Shown here piece by piece: positions 1 through 7,461 of a stretch of DNA of 32,541 nucleotides. The notes under the pieces were generated by a model. The model did no database searches. It saw only the letters and a list, made by a program, of their open reading frames with translations, and had not been told where the DNA came from. The translations under genes and the position numbers were made by a program. Position 1 is the first letter of the stretch, and every line of letters starts with the position of its first letter. This stretch comes from Lewinella sp. (GTDB lineage: Bacteria > Bacteroidota > Bacteroidia > Chitinophagales > Saprospiraceae), in the NCBI GenBank assembly GCA_026421165.1, contig JAPKCQ010000009.1:1-32541 (forward strand), written 5' to 3'.

Positions 1-1
1 A

Positions 2-568
2 ATGCCCTCCGACCGCCAACAACAAGCCCAGACCATACGCAAAACCCGCAAGCTTCATCGCCTGTCGGGTATCAGCCTGTTCGTCTTTTTCTTTATTATG
101 GCGATAACCGGTATCCTGCTGGGCTGGAAGAAGCACAGTGGTGAAGCAATCATGCCGGATACCTATAAAGGAACGACGGATGATATGACCGCCTGGTTAC
201 CACTTGACACCCTTAGGTCTTTGGCCTCCGAAGTGGTCTACCGCGAAACGGGAACGCTGTCCGAAATTGATCGGATCGATGTGCGGCCCGGCAAAGGGAG
301 CATGAAGTTCCTGTTCAAGGGCGGTTACCGCGAGGTACAGCTAGATGCGGCAACGGGTGAAACCCTAAGCGTTGGCCGCCGGCATAACGACTGGATCGAG
401 CAGGTACACGACGGCTCCATCATTGACGACTGGCTCGGCATCCCGCACAGCATCTTCAAGGTGTTTTACAATACGCTGATGGGCGTTGCGCTGGTGATCT
501 TTACCGTTACCGGATTTTGGCTGTGGTATGGGCCTAAGCGGATGCGGAAGGGAGGAACTAGGAGTTAG
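2..568 (+). CDS. PepSY-associated TM helix domain protein (possibly 5'-truncated by the window edge)
   Basis: 188-aa ORF with N-terminal TM segment (ISLFVFFFIMAITGILLGWKKH), 'HDGSIIDDWLGIPHSIFKVFYNTLMGVALVIFTVTGFWLWYGPKR' typical of PepSY_TM proteins. Confidence 0.75.
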   Translation: MPSDRQQQAQTIRKTRKLHRLSGISLFVFFFIMAITGILLGWKKHSGEAIMPDTYKGTTDDMTAWLPLDTLRSLASEVVYRETGTLSEIDRIDVRPGKGSMKFLFKGGYREVQLDAATGETLSVGRRHNDWIEQVHDGSIIDDWLGIPHSIFKVFYNTLMGVALVIFTVTGFWLWYGPKRMRKGGTRS

Positions 569-605
569 TACTACTCAGGCTCCTAGTTCCCTAGCTCCTG
601 GCTCT

Positions 606-702
606 CTAGTTTCTAGCGCTCTAGTTTCTAGCTCCCTAGTTTCTAGTTCTCTAGTTTCTAGTTTCTAGCGCTCTAGTTTCTAGCTCCCTAGTTTCTATCT
701 CC
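606..702. repeat. ~15-bp tandem repeat (CTAGTTTCTAGCNCY), six imperfect copies
   Basis: Copies at 606, 621, 636, 651 (with 7-bp extension), 673 and 688; degenerate related sequence extends upstream to ~580. Confidence 0.85.
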
Positions 703-1204
703 GAACCCCATCCTCCGCAATAAACCGTTTCTGGATCAGCTCATCGACCGTAGCCTTACGCACCTCCAGCACCGCGCCGGAGAAAAAGAGCGTCTTCCCG
801 GCCAGGGCATGATTGGCGTCAAGCGTAACGGCCTCATCGTCCCATTTCAGGATTTTGGCGTTGACGGGTTTGCCGTCGGAACTGGTTAGGGTTACGAACT
901 GACCGGCGACGAGCAGGGTCGGGTCTGTTTCTCCCCGTTCGTCCTGGAAGTGATGGATGGGCATGCTGAGGACGTGTTCCTTACCCGCTACGCCGTAGGC
1001 ATCCTCCGGAGCCAGTTTGAAGGCGAAGCCGGTGCCGGACTTTAATCCGAAGAGGCGGCGCTCCCAGGCGGGCAGCATTTTACCGGCGCCGAACATGAAT
1101 TTGAAGGGGTAGTTTACGTCCATCCGCTCCATTAGCGGCCCGCTTTCGCCGCCGTCGCGGACTTCGTAGGTTAGGGTTACTATCGTGTGGTCGTCAATTG
1201 TCAT
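695..1204 (-). CDS. FKBP-type peptidyl-prolyl cis-trans isomerase (SlyD-like)
   Basis: 'VTLTYEVRDGGESGPLMERMD...PFKFMFGAGKMLPAWERRLFGLKSGTGFAFKLAPEDAYG' matches the SlyD/FKBP pattern. Confidence 0.8.
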   Translation of the reverse strand: MTIDDHTIVTLTYEVRDGGESGPLMERMDVNYPFKFMFGAGKMLPAWERRLFGLKSGTGFAFKLAPEDAYGVAGKEHVLSMPIHHFQDERGETDPTLLVAGQFVTLTSSDGKPVNAKILKWDDEAVTLDANHALAGKTLFFSGAVLEVRKATVDELIQKRFIAEDGVRR

Positions 1205-1451
1205 TTAGGGGTTGTTTGTTGCCGCTTAACTTTTGCCAAAGAATGACGGCGAAGACTAGAAACATACAGAGGTGAGCAGCCTTCAGCCAGTAACCATTCG
1301 GTGGCAAAGCACCGGTGGGTATGAATATCACCACCAGCGCATAAAGGCTTGCGCCGATGAGCAGAACTTGTAGGTAAAGAGGAAGGTCGAGTTTCATGGA
1401 ATAATTAACGTCTGCTTCTGGCTTTGGTTTTATCCTAGAGGAAAACTTCAA
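1194..1451 (-). CDS. Small membrane protein of unknown function (start may be the internal Met at 1397)
   Basis: Two hydrophobic segments; stop codon overlaps the PPIase start codon region, suggesting translational coupling. Confidence 0.5.
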   Translation of the reverse strand: MKFSSRIKPKPEADVNYSMKLDLPLYLQVLLIGASLYALVVIFIPTGALPPNGYWLKAAHLCMFLVFAVILWQKLSGNKQPLNDN

Positions 1452-1610
1452 CGGCGCGTGAATCCTTACTGTTTTCTCTTAAATTTAGCCTGATAACCCA
1501 AACCATTGGGTGTTTTACCGTCTGATCCGTCTGCAGTAACACCTCTAACGCCTGCCACGCCTCCCCTCTCCCGAGGAGAAGGGCCGGGGGCAACGCTACA
1601 ACCAACGAAC

Positions 1611-3035
1611 ATGAACAACCTCCTCCAAACCATTACCCTTTGTACCGTCCTACTCGTACTAAACGCTTGTAATGAACCGGGAAAAACGCTTGAAGCTCCG
1701 AAGGGCCCACCCAATTTGATCTTCATCCTCACCGATGACCTAGGCTACGGAGACCTGAGTTGCTACGGCTCTCCCCGCATCAATACGCCCCACCTGGATG
1801 GCATGGCCGCTGCAGGGCTAAAATTTACCAACTTCTACGCCTTCCCATCCTGCTCGCCGAGTCGGGCAGCGCTGATGACCGGTTGCTACCCGCCACGTGT
1901 GGGCATCCCCAACGTGATCGGTCCTCCCGGCCCGGCGTGGACGGCGGATAAGCAGTACGGCCTCAATCCTGATGAGACGACGCTTCCCGAAATGCTCAAA
2001 ACGGCGGGCTACGCGACAGGAATGGTTGGTAAGTGGCACCTCGGCCACTGGCCAGAAACCATGCCCCGCAGGCAGGGTTTTGACTTTTTTTTCGGCCTGC
2101 CCTACAGCAACGATATGCTGCCCGAAAGAGGCTACCCCGACTTGCCGGTCTACGACGGTGAAAAGCCCGTCGACTATAATCCGGACCAGGCATTGCTCAC
2201 CCAGTGGTACACGCAGAGGTCCCTCGATTTCATCCGTGAGAACCAGGACACTTCCTTCTTTCTCTACCTTGCCCATTCGATGCCGCACGTCCCGCTCTTT
2301 ACCGGAGATGCCTACGCAGACCAGAGTCGCCAGGGCATTTATGCTGACGTGGTGGAGGAGATCGACGGCTCCGTGGGGACCATCCTGGCGGAACTTAAAA
2401 CGTTGGGGCTGGACGAGAATACACTCGTTATTTTCACCTCAGACAACGGGCCGTGGCTCACCTATGGCAACCAGGGAGGCTCGGCCGGGCCGTTCCGGGA
2501 AGGTAAGGGCACTACCTACGAAGGCGGTATGCGGGTGCCGATGATTGCCCGCTGGCCAGGGCAGATTGAGGCCGGAAACATCAGTCACCGGACAGCTTCT
2601 TTGATCGATATCTTCCCGACCTTCGCAACGCTGGGGGAGGCCGAACTTCCCGCTACGAAGATTGATGGACAGGACATTTCCTCGCTTTTTACCGATTTTC
2701 GGCATTCTGTGTACGCGCCCAATAAGGAACCTTTTTGCTACTACCGTTCCGGGAACCTCGATGCTATTCGTGTGGGCAATTGGAAGCTTCATATTCCCCA
2801 CAGGTTTCGTTTCGTAACCAACGTCGGTGACGATGGGGTGAGAGGCAATTATGGCTACGAAAGCACCGGCCTGGAGCTGTATGACTTACAAGGAGATGCC
2901 GCCGAAAAGTATAATGTAGCTGAAAAATTTCCGGAAAAAACGGTGGAACTCAAAGCGATAATCGAACGCCTACAGGCCGAGATGGATGCGGAGAAACGTA
3001 CAGCTTTCTATCCGGCAGATGCGGAGGTGCAATGA
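1611..3035 (+). CDS. Sulfatase (arylsulfatase family), lipoprotein-type signal
   Basis: 'PNLIFILTDDLGYGDLSCYG' N-terminus, formylglycine motif C-S-P-S-R in 'SCSPSRAALMTGCYPPR', 'GKWHLGH', 'TSDNGP'. Lipobox LLVLNAC follows ATG at 1611; the ORF-track start at 1506 runs through an intergenic hairpin repeat. Confidence 0.9.
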   Translation: MNNLLQTITLCTVLLVLNACNEPGKTLEAPKGPPNLIFILTDDLGYGDLSCYGSPRINTPHLDGMAAAGLKFTNFYAFPSCSPSRAALMTGCYPPRVGIPNVIGPPGPAWTADKQYGLNPDETTLPEMLKTAGYATGMVGKWHLGHWPETMPRRQGFDFFFGLPYSNDMLPERGYPDLPVYDGEKPVDYNPDQALLTQWYTQRSLDFIRENQDTSFFLYLAHSMPHVPLFTGDAYADQSRQGIYADVVEEIDGSVGTILAELKTLGLDENTLVIFTSDNGPWLTYGNQGGSAGPFREGKGTTYEGGMRVPMIARWPGQIEAGNISHRTASLIDIFPTFATLGEAELPATKIDGQDISSLFTDFRHSVYAPNKEPFCYYRSGNLDAIRVGNWKLHIPHRFRFVTNVGDDGVRGNYGYESTGLELYDLQGDAAEKYNVAEKFPEKTVELKAIIERLQAEMDAEKRTAFYPADAEVQ

Positions 3036-3182
3036 GTTAACCATTCTCTTGTTTTTTTATTTGGGGCGCGCACGCAGGTGCCGCAGAAGGTTTTTTGAAA
3101 AGCAAAGCGTTTCTAATACGCCGTCGTCGGGTAGCGACATCCCTTCCCGCATCCTTTCAAGAATCTAGAACGTTCCCCTCCC

Positions 3183-4238
3183 ATGACAACAACCGAAACG
3201 CTCATTATCGGTGCCGGACTAACCGGTCTGACCATTGCTTATGAACTCCACAAAGCCGGTAAGCCTTTCCTCCTCCTCGAAGCCCGCGACCGTACCGGTG
3301 GCCGGATCCTGACTTCCCGGACGGACGACGGTGCCCCCGTGGAAATCGGCGCAACCTGGCTGGGCAAAAAGCACGAGGACCTGATCGGCCTATTGTCTGA
3401 ACTAGGCATTGGAACCTTCGAACAAGTAACCGGCGGCAGGGCCATTTACGAAGCAAGTTCGCTCAGCCCCGCTCAGGTGGTCCAACTGCCGCACAACGAC
3501 GAACCAAGCTACCGGATCGCCGGCGGTAGCGAAATGCTGATCCGGGAACTATGGAGTAAAGTCCCGTCCGCCTCCGTCCGCCTCGACGAGCCGGTACTGG
3601 CCCTGAAAGGAATGACGGATTACGTAGAAGTGACGACCTCCCAGGGCGTTTATCAGGCAGGAAAGGTGGTGTCTACTTTACCGCCATACCTGTTTACGTC
3701 GAAGGTCACCGTAAGCCCGGCCTTACCCGACCAACTATTAAGCACTGCCCGCCAAACCCACACCTGGATGGGCGAGTCCATCAAGGTAGGCCTGCGCTAC
3801 GCCAAGCCCTTCTGGCGGGAAGACGGTGGCCCCGGCGGAACGATCTTCAGCAACGTAGGTCCCGTTTCCGAGATGTACGACCACACCAATATTGAAGAAA
3901 ACAAGTACGCCCTGAAGGGCTTCCTGAACGGGATGTACCATTCCGTTAGCCGGGAAGAACGCCGGGATATGGTGCTTACCCAACTTCGTAAATACTACGG
4001 CGAGGTCGTTGATGATTATCTCGCTTACGAAGAGGGTGTCTGGCGGCAGGAACTCTACACCTTTGCGGACTACGACGGCCACGTGCTGCCCCACCAGAAC
4101 AACGGGCATCCGGTTTTCAGAGAAGAATACCTTGACGGTCGACTGCTGCTGGCTGGTGCTGAGACGGCGGTGCTTTATCCTGGGTATATGGACGGGGCGG
4201 TGCGTAGTGCGCGGCGGGTGGCGGGGTTAGTTCTTTAG
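3183..4238 (+). CDS. FAD-dependent amine oxidase / NAD(P)-binding oxidoreductase
   Basis: 'TLIIGAGLTGLTIAYELHKAGKPFLLLEARDRTGGRI' Rossmann fold; C-terminal 'GRLLLAGAETAVLYPGYMDGAVRSARRVA' of the flavin amine oxidase family. Confidence 0.85.
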   Translation: MTTTETLIIGAGLTGLTIAYELHKAGKPFLLLEARDRTGGRILTSRTDDGAPVEIGATWLGKKHEDLIGLLSELGIGTFEQVTGGRAIYEASSLSPAQVVQLPHNDEPSYRIAGGSEMLIRELWSKVPSASVRLDEPVLALKGMTDYVEVTTSQGVYQAGKVVSTLPPYLFTSKVTVSPALPDQLLSTARQTHTWMGESIKVGLRYAKPFWREDGGPGGTIFSNVGPVSEMYDHTNIEENKYALKGFLNGMYHSVSREERRDMVLTQLRKYYGEVVDDYLAYEEGVWRQELYTFADYDGHVLPHQNNGHPVFREEYLDGRLLLAGAETAVLYPGYMDGAVRSARRVAGLVL

Positions 4239-4385
4239 TCTGTTAGTTCGTTGGTCTGTTGGTTTTTTAGGCTGCCACACTTTGTATACCACAAGGCTTT
4301 GAGGGTGCAGGTAACCACATTTTATAAAACGCGGAGTTTCCAACATGCGGTAGCCTAAAAGACCAACGAACTAACAGACTAACAG
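4237..4385. repeat. Long imperfect inverted repeat between convergent genes
   Basis: Left arm AGTCTGTTAGTTCGTTGGTCT...TTTTAGGCTGCC (4237-4275) and right arm GGTAGCCTAAAAGACCAACGAACTAACAGACT (4349-4380). Confidence 0.8.
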
Positions 4386-4386
4386 A

Positions 4387-5574
4387 CTATGAAATCACCT
4401 CAAGCTCCTTTCCAACTTTAATAAAAGCAGCAATAGCCTGATCCAACTGTGTTGCCGTATGCGCAGCAGAGAGCTGTACCCGAATCCGAGCTTTACCCTT
4501 CGGTACAACCGGGTAGAAGAAACCGATGACGTAAATGCCTTCCTCTAGCAAACGGCTGGCGTACTGCTGGGCGAGGGGGGCATCGTAAAGCATAACCGGA
4601 ACGATGGGGTGGTCTCCGGGGAGGATGTCGAAACCTGCCGCAGTCATCTCTTCGCGGAAGTATTTGGTGTTGGCCGCCAGCTGATCGCGTAAGTCGGTAG
4701 ACTCCGTCAGCATGTCGATGGCCCGGATGGATGCGCCGACGATGCTTGGTGCTAGGGTGTTGGAAAATAGGTAGGGCCGTGAGCGCTGCCGCAGGATGTC
4801 CACAATCTCCTTGCGGGCTGCAGTGAAACCGCCGGAAGCGCCGCCAAGTGCTTTGCCGTAGGTGCCGGTGATGATGTCTACCCGACCCATCACGCCGCAG
4901 TACTCGTGGACGCCGCGGCCGGTCTTTCCGATGAAACCGGTGGAGTGGCATTCGTCGACCATTACCATTGCGTCGTACTTGTCGGCGAGGTCACAGATTT
5001 TGTCCAGCTGGGCGATGGTACCGTCCATGGAGAAGGAGCCGTCGGTAACGATAAGTTTGCGGCGGGCACCGGAGGCTTTTTTCAGCTCTTCTTCGAGCGC
5101 GGCCATGTCGTTGTGGGCGTAGCGATGCCGCTGGGCTTTGCAAAGGCGGATACCATCGATGATGGACGCGTGGTTGAGGGCGTCGGAGATAATGGCATCT
5201 TCGGCGGTGAGGATGGGCTCGAAGAGGCCGCCGTTGGCATCGAAGGCGGCGGCGTAGAGGATGCAGTCTTCTGTGCCGAGGAAGTCGGCGGTCTTGCGTT
5301 CCAACTCCTTGTGGATGTCCTGCGTACCGCAGATGAAGCGGACGGAGGAGAGGCCGAAGCCGTGGCTGTCGATGGTTGCCTTACTGGCCTCTAGGAGCTC
5401 CGGGTGGGAGGAAAGGCCGAGGTAGTTATTGGCGCAGAAGTTTAGGACGTCGGAGGTTGTTTCCGTGTCGATTTCCGCTCCCTGGGGGGTGGTGATTATG
5501 CGTTCCACCTTGAAGACTCCGGCTTCGCGCATTTCATTGAGTTCTTGGTTGAGGGCTTCTTTTATGTTGTACAT
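4387..5574 (-). CDS. kbl: Glycine C-acetyltransferase (2-amino-3-ketobutyrate CoA ligase)
   Basis: '[17 protein letters not shown]', 'DDECHSTGF'-type PLP motif '[44 protein letters not shown]', full length 395 aa. Confidence 0.93.
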   Translation of the reverse strand: MYNIKEALNQELNEMREAGVFKVERIITTPQGAEIDTETTSDVLNFCANNYLGLSSHPELLEASKATIDSHGFGLSSVRFICGTQDIHKELERKTADFLGTEDCILYAAAFDANGGLFEPILTAEDAIISDALNHASIIDGIRLCKAQRHRYAHNDMAALEEELKKASGARRKLIVTDGSFSMDGTIAQLDKICDLADKYDAMVMVDECHSTGFIGKTGRGVHEYCGVMGRVDIITGTYGKALGGASGGFTAARKEIVDILRQRSRPYLFSNTLAPSIVGASIRAIDMLTESTDLRDQLAANTKYFREEMTAAGFDILPGDHPIVPVMLYDAPLAQQYASRLLEEGIYVIGFFYPVVPKGKARIRVQLSAAHTATQLDQAIAAFIKVGKELEVIS

Positions 5575-5619
5575 ATTCTTTTTTTCTGTGGTTACTGCGC
5601 TTCATATCGTCTTCTATCT

Positions 5620-5740
5620 CCCCGGACGAAGCCTGGGGTGATGGAAAGAACATCCCTACAGGATGAAAAGGAGGCGCTATTATTATCCCGGACTTTGCTA
5701 TGCTTATCCGGGGTTACTATGGTGTAATCCCTAGAGGATT
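5620..5740. repeat. Four-hairpin composite palindromic element in the tdh-kbl intergenic region
   Basis: CCCCGG..CTGGGG (5620-5638), CATCC-CTACA-GGATG (5651-5665), CCCGGA..TCCGGGG (5687-5713), AATCC-CTAGA-GGATT (5726-5740). Confidence 0.85.
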
Positions 5741-5749
5741 GGTATGAAA

Positions 5750-6730
5750 CTAAGCTGCGGATGAATGTTGGCTTGGGGTTAGCTTTTTGGCTGCGTACTT
5801 CTCCTGGAGCTTGGTGAGCATGGTTTCTACCAGTTCTTCCATTTTGAATTGTGGTTGCCAGTTCCAGTCGTCTCGGGCGGGAGAATCGTTGATACTGTCG
5901 GGCCATTTGGCGGCTATTGCCTGACGGGAATCCGGAGAGTAGCTAACGTTGAAGTCCGGGTAATGTTTTTGGATGGCAGCGGCTACTTCGGCGGGAGAGA
6001 AGCTTAAGCCAGCGAGGTTGTAAGAGCTTCTTTCTTTGATGTTTTCCTTCGGAGCTTCCATTAGTTCGATGGTGGCGCGGATGGCGTCATCCATGAAAAT
6101 CATCGGAAGGGTTTCGCCGGGCTCTAGGAAGCAGGTGTAGGGCTCGTTGCGGACCGCACTGTGGAAGATCTCCACTGCGTAATCCGTGGTGCCGCCACCG
6201 GGGTCTGACTGGTATCCGATCACGCCGGGGTAGCGAACGGAGCGGACATCAATCCCGAACTTCGCAAAGTAATACTTGGCCCAGTTCTCCCCGGCGGCTT
6301 TGCTGATACCGTAGGCGGTGAGGGGATCGAGGAATGCGTTATTTGGCGTGTTTTCTAAGGGAGCGCTTTCTCCGAAAACGGCGATGGAGCTGGGGTAGAA
6401 GACCTTTTCAATGCCCTCCTTGCGGGATACTTCGAGGACGTTCAGGAGCGCGGTCATATTGATGTCCCAAGTCCGGAGTGGAGCCTTTTCTCCGCTGGCG
6501 GAGAGGATGGCGGCAAGGTGGTAAATTTGGCTTACTCCGTACTGCCGAACGACTTCGGTCATACGGGATTCGTCCGTTGCATCGAGGATTTCGAAACGGC
6601 TTTCGTAGCCCGGGAGGGGGAGAAGGTCGGAGGCGATGACGTTGTCAGTTCCGTACCGCGCCCGTAAGGCCGGGGTGAGCACGCTGCCCAACTGACCGTT
6701 GGCTCCGGTGACTAAGATGATCGGTTTCAT
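5750..6730 (-). CDS. NAD-dependent epimerase/dehydratase family L-threonine 3-dehydrogenase
   Basis: 'ILVTGANGQLGSVLTPALRARYG', 'YHLAAILSASGEKAP', YxxxK 'YGISKAAGENW', 'RYPGVIGY'; adjacent to kbl. Confidence 0.85.
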   Translation of the reverse strand: MKPIILVTGANGQLGSVLTPALRARYGTDNVIASDLLPLPGYESRFEILDATDESRMTEVVRQYGVSQIYHLAAILSASGEKAPLRTWDINMTALLNVLEVSRKEGIEKVFYPSSIAVFGESAPLENTPNNAFLDPLTAYGISKAAGENWAKYYFAKFGIDVRSVRYPGVIGYQSDPGGGTTDYAVEIFHSAVRNEPYTCFLEPGETLPMIFMDDAIRATIELMEAPKENIKERSSYNLAGLSFSPAEVAAAIQKHYPDFNVSYSPDSRQAIAAKWPDSINDSPARDDWNWQPQFKMEELVETMLTKLQEKYAAKKLTPSQHSSAA

Positions 6731-6942
6731 GCTTGCTAGATTCTGGTCTAAATAAATTCTCTAACGCCCTCTTATCCAGAACGGTAAAGGATGGTATTTG
6801 CAATGTAAAGCTAAGCTTTGCCGTGGTTTGACGTCAGTAATTAGTAGAATTAGCGAATAAACACGGTTGGTTTCATAAAAACAGGGTTTCTTACGGTTGA
6901 ACGTAATTGTCGTACTAACAACCAGGAAAAATTATTGCGCCC

Positions 6943-7407
6943 GTGCAGCTAAAAATTGATGACATAGACCTTACCATTCTGCGGATCTTGCAGGATGACT
7001 CGAAGAAGACGGCTAAGGAGATTGCCGCCCGCCTAAACCTTACCGCATCACCCGTTTACGAGCGCATTAAGCGGCTTGAAAAAGAGGGCTTCATTAGGAA
7101 GTACGTCGTACTTCTTAATAAAAAGCGGTTTGACCTACAGGTCACGGCCTTCTGTCAGGTATCCATACGGTACCACGATAAAACTTTTATCGAAAAGTTC
7201 GAGGAACAGATCCAGGAGCTGGAGGAAGTCCAGGAGTGTTACCATATGGCGGGTAAGGTGGATTTTATTTTGAAGGTCAACAGCAAGAGCCTTGAGGATT
7301 ACCATGACTTCATCAAGTACAAGCTCTCCAAAATTGAGAACATCGGGGAGCTGAACAGCACCTTCGTATTGAAGGATATTAAGCATACTTCGGCTTTGAA
7401 TATTTAG
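6943..7407 (+). CDS. Lrp/AsnC family transcriptional regulator
   Basis: GTG start; 'IDDIDLTILRILQDDSKKTAKEIAARLNLTASPVYERIKRLEKEGFIRKYV' HTH plus RAM-type C-terminal domain. Confidence 0.93.
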   Translation: MQLKIDDIDLTILRILQDDSKKTAKEIAARLNLTASPVYERIKRLEKEGFIRKYVVLLNKKRFDLQVTAFCQVSIRYHDKTFIEKFEEQIQELEEVQECYHMAGKVDFILKVNSKSLEDYHDFIKYKLSKIENIGELNSTFVLKDIKHTSALNI

Positions 7408-7413
7408 TGCTCT

Positions 7414-7445
7414 AACGTGAGCGTCCTGCCTGCGAACCTCACGTT
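7414..7445. terminator. Inverted repeat between convergent genes, possible bidirectional terminator
   Basis: AACGTGAG (7414-7421) and CTCACGTT (7438-7445); sits between the convergent Lrp and TonB receptor stop codons. Confidence 0.45.
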
Positions 7446-7461
7446 TCTCTGCAAAACAGGC

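Noticed and set aside
606-702. Possible CRISPR-like array
   Set aside because: Units are contiguous 15-bp tandem repeats with no spacers and no cas genes nearby.
1506-1610. Upstream extension of the sulfatase CDS
   Set aside because: The added residues encode an intergenic hairpin repeat; ATG at 1611 is followed directly by a lipoprotein signal.
1818-2801. ORFs antisense to or out of frame with the sulfatase (1818-2288, 1972-2544, 2439-2801)
   Set aside because: Overlap a clearly conserved sulfatase frame and show no recognisable domain.
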